Below, piece after piece: positions 17,277 to 26,358 of a DNA stretch of 42,152 nucleotides. The position numbers and the translations under genes were made by a program. This stretch comes from Myxococcaceae bacterium (GTDB taxonomy: Bacteria > Myxococcota > Myxococcia > Myxococcales > Myxococcaceae). The notes under the pieces are model-generated. The model was not told the DNA's origin, ran no database searches, and saw only the letters and a program-made list of their open reading frames with translations. Location of the stretch: positions 1 through 42,152 of the forward strand of contig JAIBBR010000032.1 of NCBI GenBank assembly GCA_019694575.1, written 5' to 3'. How positions within the stretch are numbered: the first letter of the stretch is position 1; each line of letters begins with the position of its first letter.

Positions 17277-18580
17277 GCCGCTTCTTAACAACTGCCGCGC
17301 TCTTCGCTGCGTTGTGGTGCGCCTGCAAAGAACGCCCTGCTTCTTCGCCCGCCGAGCCATGGTCTGAAGCATGGGTTGAGTCAGAACGTGAGCAGTACCT
17401 AAGCAGTGCCACCTTTCGCCGGCAGGCACTGCTCGCGTCGTTACAGAACCCGGCAAACACGTATTCTCAGCAGCGCGTCGCCTCTTACGGCGTGGCGGGC
17501 AAAGGGTGGGACGCTCTGCCCGAGTGGAACCCACGAAGCGTTCGGCTGCCTGCAGACCTGTCAGAAGTCAGCGACAACGCAGCTTCATTGTGGAACGGGG
17601 TAAAACCAAAAACACCCACTGAATGGGTCGCTCTCGGCCGTGAAGTGTTTTTCGCTTACCCGCTGAGGGCCGAGCCGCTCGTCGAGTTCGCAGTGAAGCA
17701 CCCCGAGCTGGCGCTTGAAACAGGCCTGGAGCGCGACAAGAGCGGCGCGTACGTCGGTCTGGTGAGCTTCAAAGACATTGACGGCCGCACGCGCACGGGC
17801 ATTACCTGCGCGTTGTGCCACGCCTCGGTTCAAGACGGCGCGGTGGTGACAGGGCAGGCGCGCCGAACGTTTGATTATGGGCGGCTGCGGCTTGCGTATC
17901 ACCAAGAAACGAAAGAGCCGGTAGACCCCGACCTGGCGCGGCGTATGGCTACGTGGGGGCCAGGTCGCGCCGATGTGACTGACGATGTCGATGAAGACCC
18001 GGTGGCGATTCCTGATCTCTTCGGCTTGCGTCAGCAGACCGCGCTGACCCAGGCCGGTACGATTCGACAGACGACTCCGGTCGCGCTGGCGATTCGGCAA
18101 GAGACGCAGCTTTTGCATTCAAACCATGAACGCGTGCGGCCTCCGCGCGTGCTGGCCTGGGCGCTGGCGATGTATCTCTATTCGCTCGAGCCAATGCCGG
18201 TGGCGCACGCACGCACCGCCGAGACCGAACGGGGCGCACGGCTCTTCGCGCGACACTGCGCCGAGTGTCATTCGAACCAAGCGTACGGAGGCCCGCCGAT
18301 GGCCGCCGCGCGCGTCGGCACCGACGCAGCGCTCGCCAATGGAGCTGCACGCGGCACCGGCAATTACCGCCCCCCCGCGTTGATTCGGGTAAGCCAAGCC
18401 GCGCCCTATTTGCACCACGGAGCCGTGCCCACGCTTGAAGATTTGTTCTCACCCGAGCGCTTGTCGGCCAGCTACACGCGCAGCCCGCTTGGCCCAGGCC
18501 CAGTACCTGGCCACGCGTACGGAACAGATTGGCCCCTCGCCGACCGCACGGCGTTGATCGCTTGGCTGCAAACGCTTTAG
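17273..18580 (+). CDS. Diheme c-type cytochrome, predicted lipoprotein
   Basis: A 435-residue protein with two heme-c sites: CALCH (about 179-183) and CAECH (about 329-333). GPPMAAARVGTD after the second site offers a possible axial Met. The layout resembles the diheme cytochrome/MauG-like electron-transfer group. Start choice: the nearest standard codon, TTG 17312, gives MWCACKERP with no leader. Extending to CTG 17273 yields LSRFLTTAALFAALWCAC, a complete lipoprotein-type leader, and overlaps the previous stop as CTGA. A heme-c protein needs export, so the CTG start (or another nonstandard initiation) is favoured. The electron partner is unknown. Confidence 0.82.
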   Translation: MSRFLTTAALFAALWCACKERPASSPAEPWSEAWVESEREQYLSSATFRRQALLASLQNPANTYSQQRVASYGVAGKGWDALPEWNPRSVRLPADLSEVSDNAASLWNGVKPKTPTEWVALGREVFFAYPLRAEPLVEFAVKHPELALETGLERDKSGAYVGLVSFKDIDGRTRTGITCALCHASVQDGAVVTGQARRTFDYGRLRLAYHQETKEPVDPDLARRMATWGPGRADVTDDVDEDPVAIPDLFGLRQQTALTQAGTIRQTTPVALAIRQETQLLHSNHERVRPPRVLAWALAMYLYSLEPMPVAHARTAETERGARLFARHCAECHSNQAYGGPPMAAARVGTDAALANGAARGTGNYRPPALIRVSQAAPYLHHGAVPTLEDLFSPERLSASYTRSPLGPGPVPGHAYGTDWPLADRTALIAWLQTL

Positions 18581-18600
18581 CCGCGTGTTACCCAACCACC

Positions 18601-18951
18601 ATGAGCCAGCTCTCAGAAAAGACGTGCATTCCGTGTCGTGGAGGAGTGCCTCCACTCAATGCTGATCAAATCAAGCCGCTCGAAGAACAGGTGCCTGACT
18701 GGAAGGTGATTGAAAATCACCACTTGTTGGCCGAGTACTTTTTCGTCGACTTCGCCACCGCGCTCGCTTTCGTAAACCGCGTGGGCGCCATGGCTGAAGA
18801 ACAAGGTCATCACCCTGACATCGCGCTGCGCTGGGGCAAGGTAGGCCTCTCGGTGTGGACACACAAGATCGATGGGCTCACCGAGAGCGACTTCATCTTT
18901 GCCGCCAAAGCGAGCGACCTGGCGAAAACCGCCGCCGGGCGCCGGGTCTAA
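18601..18951 (+). CDS. phhB: Pterin-4a-carbinolamine dehydratase
   Basis: A 116-residue cytoplasmic enzyme that dehydrates 4a-hydroxytetrahydrobiopterin, recycling the pterin cofactor of aromatic amino acid hydroxylases. The signature is intact: EEQGHHPDIALRWGKVGLSV followed by WTHKIDGLTESDF, including the active-site His-His pair, Trp and Thr-His. ATG 18601 is 20 bp after the cytochrome stop. An N-terminal CIPCRGG may be a small Cys pair, common in bacterial members. No phenylalanine hydroxylase gene is in view, so the pterin it serves is not shown here. Confidence 0.95.
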   Translation: MSQLSEKTCIPCRGGVPPLNADQIKPLEEQVPDWKVIENHHLLAEYFFVDFATALAFVNRVGAMAEEQGHHPDIALRWGKVGLSVWTHKIDGLTESDFIFAAKASDLAKTAAGRRV

Positions 18952-18967
18952 AAACGCGGCTGCCCCG

Positions 18968-19924
18968 TCAGAACGTCTTTCGCGCTGAGAGTGACGCACC
19001 GAGGTATTGATCAAACGCGCCATTGGCGTTGTAGCGGTCAACCGCCGGGTTTGAACGCAACCTGAACAAATAGCTCGTGTAGTCAAACGAAAGCCGCGCT
19101 TCGAACATGTCTTTCACTTGCATTGCGATGCCGAGCGACCCCTCGAGGCCCACGTTCGAGCCGCCGCTAAAAAATGCACGCGAAAAAATTTCTCCCGAAT
19201 AAAACATCGGCAACACGGCGAGCCGAGTGAAGGCAGTGAATTTTTCGAGAAATGCATATTCGCCACCCAGCCCGACACGCACGCCCAGGTAAGTGGCATT
19301 GGGCAGCGCCCGTACGTCAGTGCCACCCATGCTGTACACGTGGTAGCGCAGCGCCAGCGCGGGTATCAACGTCAGCGGGAGCTTCGCCACAGGTGCCAAC
19401 CGCACATTCGCTCCCGCATCGAGCCTTGCGTTAAAGGTGGCGATCACAGAGGTACCGCTGGGGTCTTGCGTGCGCAACCACGGCGCAATATTGCCCGCAA
19501 TTTCTACCGCCAACTGCGACCACACATCTTTCCGCGCTCGCAGTGGAAAGTATTCTCCCCGCGCCGTCAGCAGTGGGTAGAACGGCATCGCATAGCGGCG
19601 CAACTCGGCTCCCCGCGCTCCGAAATAATCGAAAGAGCGGTTGTAGCCAGACAAGCCCACTTCGGCCGAGAACACATGCTTCGATTCGAGCGGCGATACG
19701 GCACGCGCCACTTCGGGAATATTCGCTACCGGCGGCACGATCACCGGCTTCACTTCGGCAGGCGGAGCCTCAACAGGCGGCGCAGGTGCGGGCTCGCTCA
19801 AGTCTAACGTCGGCGCGGGCTTAACAGGCGCACTGCGTTTCTTCGTGAGCCCCTTCTTGTCAGCTGCGTGAACCAACGACGCCACCAACAGCAACGCCAC
19901 GCACCCCTTCGAGATCTTCAGCAT
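18968..19924 (-). CDS. Predicted outer-membrane beta-barrel protein with Pro-rich linker
   Basis: A 318-residue protein. ATG 19924 has GGGAG upstream and starts a leader (MLKISKGCVALLLVASLVHA). Residues about 25-75 are a Pro/Ala/Val linker. From about residue 85, alternating amphipathic strands (HVFSAEVGLSGYNRSFDYFG, ARLDAGANVRLAPVA, MFEARLSFDYTSYLFRLRS) and a final aromatic residue (LSARKTF) fit an outer-membrane barrel recognised by the BAM machinery. It lies 82 bp downstream of a large lipoprotein gene on the same strand and may be its membrane partner. No named family recognised. Confidence 0.75.
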   Translation of the reverse strand: MLKISKGCVALLLVASLVHAADKKGLTKKRSAPVKPAPTLDLSEPAPAPPVEAPPAEVKPVIVPPVANIPEVARAVSPLESKHVFSAEVGLSGYNRSFDYFGARGAELRRYAMPFYPLLTARGEYFPLRARKDVWSQLAVEIAGNIAPWLRTQDPSGTSVIATFNARLDAGANVRLAPVAKLPLTLIPALALRYHVYSMGGTDVRALPNATYLGVRVGLGGEYAFLEKFTAFTRLAVLPMFYSGEIFSRAFFSGGSNVGLEGSLGIAMQVKDMFEARLSFDYTSYLFRLRSNPAVDRYNANGAFDQYLGASLSARKTF

Positions 19925-20006
19925 CGTTGAGACTCCCAAGTGAAAAACGAGGAGCACGCCCGCCTTTTCGTTTGGCGAGAAGGCGAGCGCACTTTCGATG
20001 CTTTCG

Positions 20007-22814
20007 CTACTTCATGTAGACGCGCAGATCGTCGAGCTGCACGCCGCCGCGCGAACCGCAGGTGTTGGCATCGTCTAACGTGCAGCGAAAACGACCGTTG
20101 CGGCCGATGTTGCTCGACAGGTCAGACGACACCACCTGCCACGCGCGCCCATTGTTGTTGACAATGCTGTGGTAGTTGCTGGGAGTCGTCATCGCCACCG
20201 TGTCGAAGAAGTCGCAGCGGTGCGCGACGTAGCCTGCGCTGTAGTACGGCCAGTAACGGTAGCTGATACGCAGCAACTTGCCGGTGAACGTGGGGCCAGT
20301 GAGATCGAGCGGCGCTCCCATTTGCTGCGTGCCGCACATGCCGTTGGTGGTCGCGTCTCCGAACGCCAGCGCGCACGAGCCGTCGTACGCTGGTTGGTAA
20401 CCCGGGCTGCTGGTGATCGCCGTGGGGGTGTTGGCCAACACTTGAGTGGTGCACGCCACGCAGGTGGTGTTGGGGTCAGCGGTCCACCCGGTCGAAGAGC
20501 ATGCGCCCGCGCCTTCGAAGCCTGCAGACGGCACGAGGGGTTGCTGCAGCACCGGCAGCGTCAACGCGCGACTCAAATTACCGCTGGTGTCGCGCACTTG
20601 AATGGTCACGTTGGCCACCGCCGACAGTGAGCCGTTCAAGGTCAAGATGCCTTCGATGCCACCCACGTTCGCGGGAGGCGTGGGGCGATCTTCGACTGTC
20701 CACGACTTGAAGGTCAGGCCCGCGGGCAAGGTGGTCATCGGAGGGCTCGCGCGATCAAGCGCTTCGTTGGCATGCACCGCGAAACGAACGTCATGCGCAG
20801 CGCCGGCCGCAGGGTCGAGCTGGGCGACGCCGAAGTCGAAGTTCGGCGCAGTGACGTCGCGCAGATCGATGGTTGCTCCCTTCGACGCGTCGGTCTCAAT
20901 GCCACGCGCGTCGACCGGCACCACCAAGAACGAGATGATCTGACCAAAGGCGAATGGTTGCCCCACAATCGGCTCCAAGGTCGAGGTGACGCCCAGCGAG
21001 CCTAAGTTGAAGCTCGATGCCGGGTTGGCCGAAGCGGCAACCGTGTTGAAGCGCACGTAGCTCGGCAGCCGCTGCGTGTTCACCGTGCGCAAATAGAGCG
21101 AATAACTAAACGCGTCGGGCAATGGCGCCCAGCGCAGGGTGATCGGCCGGGTGGTGGCGTCGATGTCGGGGTTGTCGACGCTGATCGCCGCGATCTTGCC
21201 GGTGATATTGGCGGCCTGCAACGAGCTGCGCGCTTGGAAGCTGAACGAGGTATTGAGAAAACCCTGCGGCCCGTTGTTGGCGCGCAAGATCACCTGCAGC
21301 TGGTATTGGCGGTTTTCAGACCACAGGGTGGTGCCCATGCCCACCGAAGGCGTCACGGTGATTTTGCGGTTGTTGTCGGCATATGCCACGGTGAACGGCA
21401 TTGGCTGACCGCTGTTCGAATCGGTCAACGTGAAGCGATTTTCCATTGGCAAAGTGGGCAGCGACACTTGAATTTGCGCCGCTTCGTTGGGGCCGATGAA
21501 GCCGCTGTACGCATTCCACGCGATCAACGCGAGGTTGGCGTTGCTGGTGAGCTGACGCAAGAGCGGCGTGGCCGAACCGGGGTACAGCGCCACGCTCACT
21601 GACTGGCTGGTCGTCTCGGGGAAAAGATCGGGGTCTGCGCTCCACGGCGTAAAGGCCACGTTGACCGACAAACCGTCATACCAACCGGGCAAGTTATCGA
21701 GCGTGAAGTCACCGGTGTCATTCGTCTTCACCACCTTGAAAACGTTGAAGCCGGTGCTGCCGCCCAGAATTTGCCGCAGGTCGATGCGCACCTCGGCTTG
21801 TTTCGCCGGCTGCAAGTTCGCGTACAGCAGGCGGCCGACAATCGACGCGCCGCCCGGGTACATGTTGATCGGCATGTTGGTGTTGCCGCCGCGCCCGAAG
21901 TTCACTTCGCTGTAACCCTCGGCGTACCCGGTCTTGCGGTAAGTGAACTGCGCGAAACGGTTCAGGCTGGTGGTCTTGATGAAATAAAAACCGTTCGTGT
22001 CGGTGGTGACTTTGTCGGCTTCTTTACCCACTTCGAAAACCTCGACACCGGCAATCGGCAAGCGGGTCAAGTTGTCACGCACCACACCTTGAATGGTGTT
22101 CGCGTCTGAATTGTTCAGGTCGACGCGCGAGGGGCGAATCACCACGTAGTTGGTTTGGTTTGGGTAAATCGCCACGTTCGTGCACGCGGGCGCGAAGTCG
22201 ATGATGTCGTCAGTGTTGTCTTTCAAGTTGGTGACGCACACGTTTTGCGAAAGGCTGCCGGTGGGGTGCGACGGCAAGCCGGTGAACGTGAACTCGCCTT
22301 GATCGTTGGTGGTGGTGGAAAGTGAGAGCAGAAAGCTGCCTCCGCCCGCGAAGTCCATCACCACGGTGGCGTTTTTGAGCAATTGAGGCACTTGCCCACT
22401 GTTGATGTATTCAACCCTGCCCTTCACCGTACCGTTGGGCTTCGACATGAACTGGGTACCCAAGTTTGCCACCGGCAGCGCGTCGTACGCGTCTTGAGGC
22501 ACCTGACCAATGCTGGCGCTGAAAATGCGCGGCACATAACCATCTTTGGTGGCTGACAAGCGGTACGTGCCACCCGCGGTCAACTTATCGAGCACGAAGA
22601 AGCCATCTTTCGAATTGCTCGAAACTTCGGCGCCCACTTCTGACGTCTTGACTGCCACGTCAGACATCGGCTGGCCAGTCTCGGCGTCAATCACGAAGCC
22701 TTGAATGCGACCTCGCGCGCCCTTGCGCTCGCCGATACCTGAATTCGGCGTTTCTCCGGTGCAACCCACCAGCAGGCAAACCCCTACCAAGGCTCCCAAG
22801 GCACTGACACGCAT
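20007..22814 (-). CDS. Large lipoprotein with carboxypeptidase-regulatory-like domains
   Basis: A 935-residue lipoprotein. ATG 22814 has AAAAAGGGGATCACACATC before it; the leader MRVSALGALVGVCLLVGC ends in lipobox LVGC. At least three carboxypeptidase-regulatory-like (transthyretin-type) sandwiches are seen: IQGFVIDAETGQPMSDVAVK, IQGVVRDNLTRLPIAGVEVF and IVGRLLYANLQPAKQAEVRI, each followed by a DGFFxLxxL-type strand. The middle has Ig-like stretches. The last 190 residues form a Cys-containing domain (SAGFEGAGACSSTGWTAD ... GGVQLDDLRVYM) resembling a carbohydrate-binding jelly roll. The likely role is adhesion or cell-surface binding. Co-directional with the barrel gene downstream. Confidence 0.82.
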   Translation of the reverse strand: MRVSALGALVGVCLLVGCTGETPNSGIGERKGARGRIQGFVIDAETGQPMSDVAVKTSEVGAEVSSNSKDGFFVLDKLTAGGTYRLSATKDGYVPRIFSASIGQVPQDAYDALPVANLGTQFMSKPNGTVKGRVEYINSGQVPQLLKNATVVMDFAGGGSFLLSLSTTTNDQGEFTFTGLPSHPTGSLSQNVCVTNLKDNTDDIIDFAPACTNVAIYPNQTNYVVIRPSRVDLNNSDANTIQGVVRDNLTRLPIAGVEVFEVGKEADKVTTDTNGFYFIKTTSLNRFAQFTYRKTGYAEGYSEVNFGRGGNTNMPINMYPGGASIVGRLLYANLQPAKQAEVRIDLRQILGGSTGFNVFKVVKTNDTGDFTLDNLPGWYDGLSVNVAFTPWSADPDLFPETTSQSVSVALYPGSATPLLRQLTSNANLALIAWNAYSGFIGPNEAAQIQVSLPTLPMENRFTLTDSNSGQPMPFTVAYADNNRKITVTPSVGMGTTLWSENRQYQLQVILRANNGPQGFLNTSFSFQARSSLQAANITGKIAAISVDNPDIDATTRPITLRWAPLPDAFSYSLYLRTVNTQRLPSYVRFNTVAASANPASSFNLGSLGVTSTLEPIVGQPFAFGQIISFLVVPVDARGIETDASKGATIDLRDVTAPNFDFGVAQLDPAAGAAHDVRFAVHANEALDRASPPMTTLPAGLTFKSWTVEDRPTPPANVGGIEGILTLNGSLSAVANVTIQVRDTSGNLSRALTLPVLQQPLVPSAGFEGAGACSSTGWTADPNTTCVACTTQVLANTPTAITSSPGYQPAYDGSCALAFGDATTNGMCGTQQMGAPLDLTGPTFTGKLLRISYRYWPYYSAGYVAHRCDFFDTVAMTTPSNYHSIVNNNGRAWQVVSSDLSSNIGRNGRFRCTLDDANTCGSRGGVQLDDLRVYMK

Positions 22815-22933
22815 GATGTGTGATCCCCTTTTTGAACGAGCGGCGCAGAGAAGATTGCACCGCCAACGGTTCGTCAACGAAGAACTGCCGCGCCCCTCGT
22901 AAAAAACACGCCAGACGTGCCTGTGCGTGGCCC

Positions 22934-24232
22934 TTAAGCCAGAATGATGCGCGGCCCCTGCAACGCCTGCCGCAGCTGAACCATCGCGGCTTCTCCGCTT
23001 GCCTCACCTTCAGTGAGTCGACGCACGCAGAGGTCTCCGCCAGCGGCCACCACTTTCTTCACGTCGGCAAGTAACACCAACGCGGCATCGAACATTTGTG
23101 CGGCGTCACCTTGAGGCGTCGTGGGGCCCGTGGTGCCCGCCTGGGCCTGAGCATGGGCAATGAAGCGCGACACGGCGTCTTTTGTTTTCACGGGGTCAAA
23201 TGCCGCCACCGCGGCCTTGAGCGCCTCGGTGCTCACTTTCACCAAACGCGGGTTGCCGCCCTTGGCCAGCGCCGGAGCCAACACGTCGAGCGCGTCAGCG
23301 GGAAAGGCTCCGAGCAGCGCTTCTTCAGGCGCGGGGAACTGGTGCGGAACGACTTCTAAATACAAAAAATAGGGGTCGACGCCGCGTTTGAGCAGCTCGA
23401 GCTCTTCACCTTCTAACTTCGGAAAAGTCGACGGCGTGCCGATGAACAGCGTGGGGAAAACCACGTCTTCCCAGAACTCTTCGGGCGCCGCGCCGCTGGT
23501 TTCTTTCGTGCCCCACAGCAAAGCCACCAATTCAGCCACGCGTGGAGCCCGTTCTACCTGCTCGATCAGCGGCTTGGCGGGGTCTAAGCGCTGCATCGCG
23601 CCGAGCAATTGGGCTTCGAGCTGCTGCTTCACTTCAGGCGACAAGCGTGACCCTGCACGCGAGAGCGCATCGCGCAATTCGCTCGAAAGCCGCGGGCCCG
23701 TCATGTTCCACCCCGTCGAGGCCTTGGCAACGTCAACCAACACCAGCTGAACAAAGCCGGGGTCGAACAGGCGCTGATAATCAGCCGGCCCCAACCGCAT
23801 GGGCCCAGCCGCCTGGGCTTGCGGTGAAAACTTCACCTTGGCGAGCGAGGTGCGAATGTCTTGCGACACGTCGTTCAGCCGCTCGAGCTTTGACGACATC
23901 AACGCGTCGAGCACGCCGCCGTACGGCGAGAGCATTATCAGCGCTTCGGGAAAACCGAGCGACGCCGCTTCGGGCGCATCGCGGTTGGGGAACCAGAAGG
24001 CGCCGTGCTCTTTGGCCAGCCGTTCGCCCCAGGAACAAGCCAAGCCCATGGCCACCACGTGATGCTCGGGACGATCGATTCGAAACGGGCCCATCAAAAG
24101 CTTGGCGACCGATTTTTCAATGTCTGGCCACGAGACAGTGACGAGATCAATTTTCTTCTTTTCCAACTGCTCGAGCATCGCGTCGAGCTGCGCGCGAGCC
24201 TGAGCCACTTGCGGGGGCACCCAGTTTTCCAT
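22934..24232 (-). CDS. Conserved hypothetical, mostly helical protein
   Basis: A 432-residue cytoplasmic protein, no leader or membrane segment. ATG 24232 is preferred because GGAG lies six bases upstream; ATG 24244 in the same frame is four codons earlier. The sequence is largely helical: an N-terminal helix pair (VAQARAQLDAMLEQLEKKKI), a segment GLACSWGERLAKEHGAFWFP, and EEFWEDVVFPTLFIGTPSTF. One Cys (DLCVRR) is near the end. No motif for catalysis or nucleotide binding was recognised. It is divergent from the beta-CASP hydrolase gene and could share regulation with it. Confidence 0.78.
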   Translation of the reverse strand: MENWVPPQVAQARAQLDAMLEQLEKKKIDLVTVSWPDIEKSVAKLLMGPFRIDRPEHHVVAMGLACSWGERLAKEHGAFWFPNRDAPEAASLGFPEALIMLSPYGGVLDALMSSKLERLNDVSQDIRTSLAKVKFSPQAQAAGPMRLGPADYQRLFDPGFVQLVLVDVAKASTGWNMTGPRLSSELRDALSRAGSRLSPEVKQQLEAQLLGAMQRLDPAKPLIEQVERAPRVAELVALLWGTKETSGAAPEEFWEDVVFPTLFIGTPSTFPKLEGEELELLKRGVDPYFLYLEVVPHQFPAPEEALLGAFPADALDVLAPALAKGGNPRLVKVSTEALKAAVAAFDPVKTKDAVSRFIAHAQAQAGTTGPTTPQGDAAQMFDAALVLLADVKKVVAAGGDLCVRRLTEGEASGEAAMVQLRQALQGPRIILA

Positions 24233-24312
24233 TCGGCGCTCCATAACCCACTTACGGCCGAAGCGCTTGGCCGAAACTTTCGACCGCCATTTCAGGTAGC
24301 GTGGCGCACTTC

Positions 24313-25707
24313 ATGGCTTCTATTCACTTTCTTGGCGCGGCGGGTACCGTCACCGGCTCAAAATTTTTACTCGAGCATGAACGACACAAAGTGCTCGTCG
24401 ATTGCGGCCTGTTTCAAGGCAAAAAGGAGCTGCGCCTGCGCAATTGGGAGCCGCTGCCAGTCGATGCCAAAACCATCGACGCGGTGGTGTTGACGCACGC
24501 GCACATTGATCACACGGGGGGCTTGCCCCGCTTGGTGCGCGAAGGCTTCAACGGCCCGGTGATCTGCACACCGGGTACACGAGACCTGTGCGGCTTGCTC
24601 TTGCCCGACTCAGCGCACCTGCAAGAAGAAGAGGCCCGGTTCGCCAACCAAGAGCGCTATTCGAAACACTCGCCTGCGCTGCCGTTGTACGGCGAAGAAG
24701 ACGCCAAGGCCGCGTTGCGCCTCTTCGAGAGCTTTGGTTACGATCGCCCAAAAGAAATGTTGCCCGGCATCACGCTCAAGTTCGCGCGCGCGGGTCACAT
24801 TCTCGGCTCGGCGATCTGCATTTTTGATCTCGCGTCAACGCAGCAGCGCGTGGTTTTCAGTGGCGATTTGGGGCGTTACACCGCGCCGATTTTGAAAGAC
24901 CCGCAAACGGTCGAAAAAGCCACCACGCTGATTGCCGAGAGCACGTACGGCGATCGCACCCACGGAGACACGCAACCGGTCGAGGCGCTCGCTGCCGCGG
25001 TGAACGACGTGGCGCGACGTGGCGGAGTGATGGTGATTCCCGCGTTCGCCATTGGCCGCACCCAAGAAGTGCTCTATTACTTGCGCAAACTAGAGGCTGA
25101 AGCGCGCATTCCCGAGCTGCCGGTGTTCGTCGATTCACCGATGGCGTGCGATGCCACCCCGCTCTATTTGGCGCACGCAGAAGATCACGACTTGGTCATG
25201 CAGAGCTTGATTGATCGCGGCGAGTCTCCCCTCGCGACCCGCCGCACCCAATTCACCCGCGGCGTCGAACAGAGCAAGCAGCTCAACCGCTTCAAAGGCC
25301 CGGGCATCATTATTTCAGCCAGCGGCATGGCCACCGGTGGGCGCATTTTGCACCACCTGAAACTCCGTTTGCCTGACCCAAACAACGCAGTGCTTTTTGT
25401 CGGTTATCAGTCTGAAGGCACGCGCGGCCGCCGCATGCTCGATGGCGAAAAAGAGGTGCGCATTCACGGCACCGACGTACCCGTGCGCGCTCAACTGCTG
25501 CAGGTGAGCGGTTTTTCAGCCCACGCTGACTGGCAAGAAATGCTTCGGTGGATGGACGGCTTTTCGGCGCCGCCCAAGCAAACATTGCTGGTGCACGGCG
25601 AAACCGGCGCTCTCGAAGCGCTCAAAGCCCGAGTCTCGGCCAAGGGTTGGAAAACCCACGTGCCCACGCACCTCGAGCGCGTCGAGCTCGACGCAGAGCC
25701 GTGCTAA
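24313..25707 (+). CDS. Beta-CASP metallo-beta-lactamase-fold RNase-like hydrolase
   Basis: A 464-residue metal-dependent nuclease-type enzyme. The zinc motif THAHIDHTGG (H62, H64, D66, H67) is complete, with further ligands in RAGHILGSA and FSGDLGRY. The beta-CASP region follows: AESTYGDRTH, PAFAIGRTQEVLYYL, PVFVDSPMA, IIISASGMATGGRILHHL and VSGFSAHADWQEML. This order is typical of YsgI/CPSF-like RNases that process or degrade RNA. ATG 24313 aligns with the family start (MASIHFLGAAGTVTGS); GTG 24301 would add four residues. A small membrane protein gene follows 11 bp later. Confidence 0.93.
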   Translation: MASIHFLGAAGTVTGSKFLLEHERHKVLVDCGLFQGKKELRLRNWEPLPVDAKTIDAVVLTHAHIDHTGGLPRLVREGFNGPVICTPGTRDLCGLLLPDSAHLQEEEARFANQERYSKHSPALPLYGEEDAKAALRLFESFGYDRPKEMLPGITLKFARAGHILGSAICIFDLASTQQRVVFSGDLGRYTAPILKDPQTVEKATTLIAESTYGDRTHGDTQPVEALAAAVNDVARRGGVMVIPAFAIGRTQEVLYYLRKLEAEARIPELPVFVDSPMACDATPLYLAHAEDHDLVMQSLIDRGESPLATRRTQFTRGVEQSKQLNRFKGPGIIISASGMATGGRILHHLKLRLPDPNNAVLFVGYQSEGTRGRRMLDGEKEVRIHGTDVPVRAQLLQVSGFSAHADWQEMLRWMDGFSAPPKQTLLVHGETGALEALKARVSAKGWKTHVPTHLERVELDAEPC

Positions 25708-25718
25708 GGTGCCCGCCC

Positions 25719-26078
25719 ATGTTTCGCAATGTCAGGTGGTGGGTGTGCGTGGCGCTGGTCGCTTCTTCGCTGGCGTTGGCCCAAAGCAAGGTGAAAGAGT
25801 TCAACGGTGGTCCGGCGAAGTTGTCTGAAGCTGACGTGGCGGCGCTGAAAGAAAAGGCACGCAAGGGCAACGTCAACGACTACCGTGAGGCGGGGCTCAA
25901 GGAGCCCGCACCCATTCCGTGGATGGCCATCGGCCTCGGAGCCATCGCCTTCATCGTGGCCATACCCTTCGCGATGCGCAGCTACCGTGACACCGCCCGC
26001 GAGCTCGCCAATGCCACTGCGTTCGCTTCTCCTCGCCGCTCGGCCTCGAAGTCAGCTGGCGACGCGCCGCAAGACTAA
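25719..26078 (+). CDS. Small membrane protein with signal sequence
   Basis: A 119-residue protein. ATG 25719 has AAGGTG seven bases upstream. A leader (MFRNVRWWVCVALVASSLALAQ) is followed by about 45 polar residues, one transmembrane helix (IPWMAIGLGAIAFIVAIPFA, about 67-86) and a basic, Ser-rich tail. Topology: periplasmic loop with cytoplasmic tail if the leader is cleaved. No family recognised. It is likely co-transcribed with the beta-CASP gene 11 bp upstream. Confidence 0.78.
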   Translation: MFRNVRWWVCVALVASSLALAQSKVKEFNGGPAKLSEADVAALKEKARKGNVNDYREAGLKEPAPIPWMAIGLGAIAFIVAIPFAMRSYRDTARELANATAFASPRRSASKSAGDAPQD

Positions 26079-26358
26079 GCCTTCGTCTCATTGGCCGCGG
26101 GGTCTCGCACTTACCGGGTGAAAACTGACTGCGCGGTAACATTTGACCCACCCCGTTTCGGCGCAATACCTCGAAACCATTAAGCGTAAAGCCAGCCCCA
26201 GGGTAGGCCCTGACCTTGCAGCGCACGGTGACCCATGCGGGCAGACCCGGGTTTCATCCAAGGTTTGAAGAAAGCCAGTTGGAGCTTTTGACCCAAGACA
26301 GCTTTTTCAAAAGTTGAAGTGATTGCTCACCAAGCATGAGGCCAAAAGGGGGCCAGTG
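26079..26358. other. 280-bp intergenic region with possible insertion-sequence remnant
   Basis: This gap holds no convincing gene. At 26111-26156 the minus strand reads GGGTGGGTCA, an A/T-rich spacer, and a second TCAGTTTTCACCC block, resembling repeated transposase-binding blocks near the ends of some IS21-type elements. No transposase or clear terminal repeat remains. The far right (26350-26355) contains AAAGGGGG, the likely ribosome site of the OmpA-family gene. Confidence 0.3.

Noticed and set aside
25951-26226. 91-residue minus-strand open frame overlapping the small membrane protein gene
   Set aside because: Half lies opposite a supported gene and the rest falls in the suspected insertion remnant. 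No ribosome site or domain was found.
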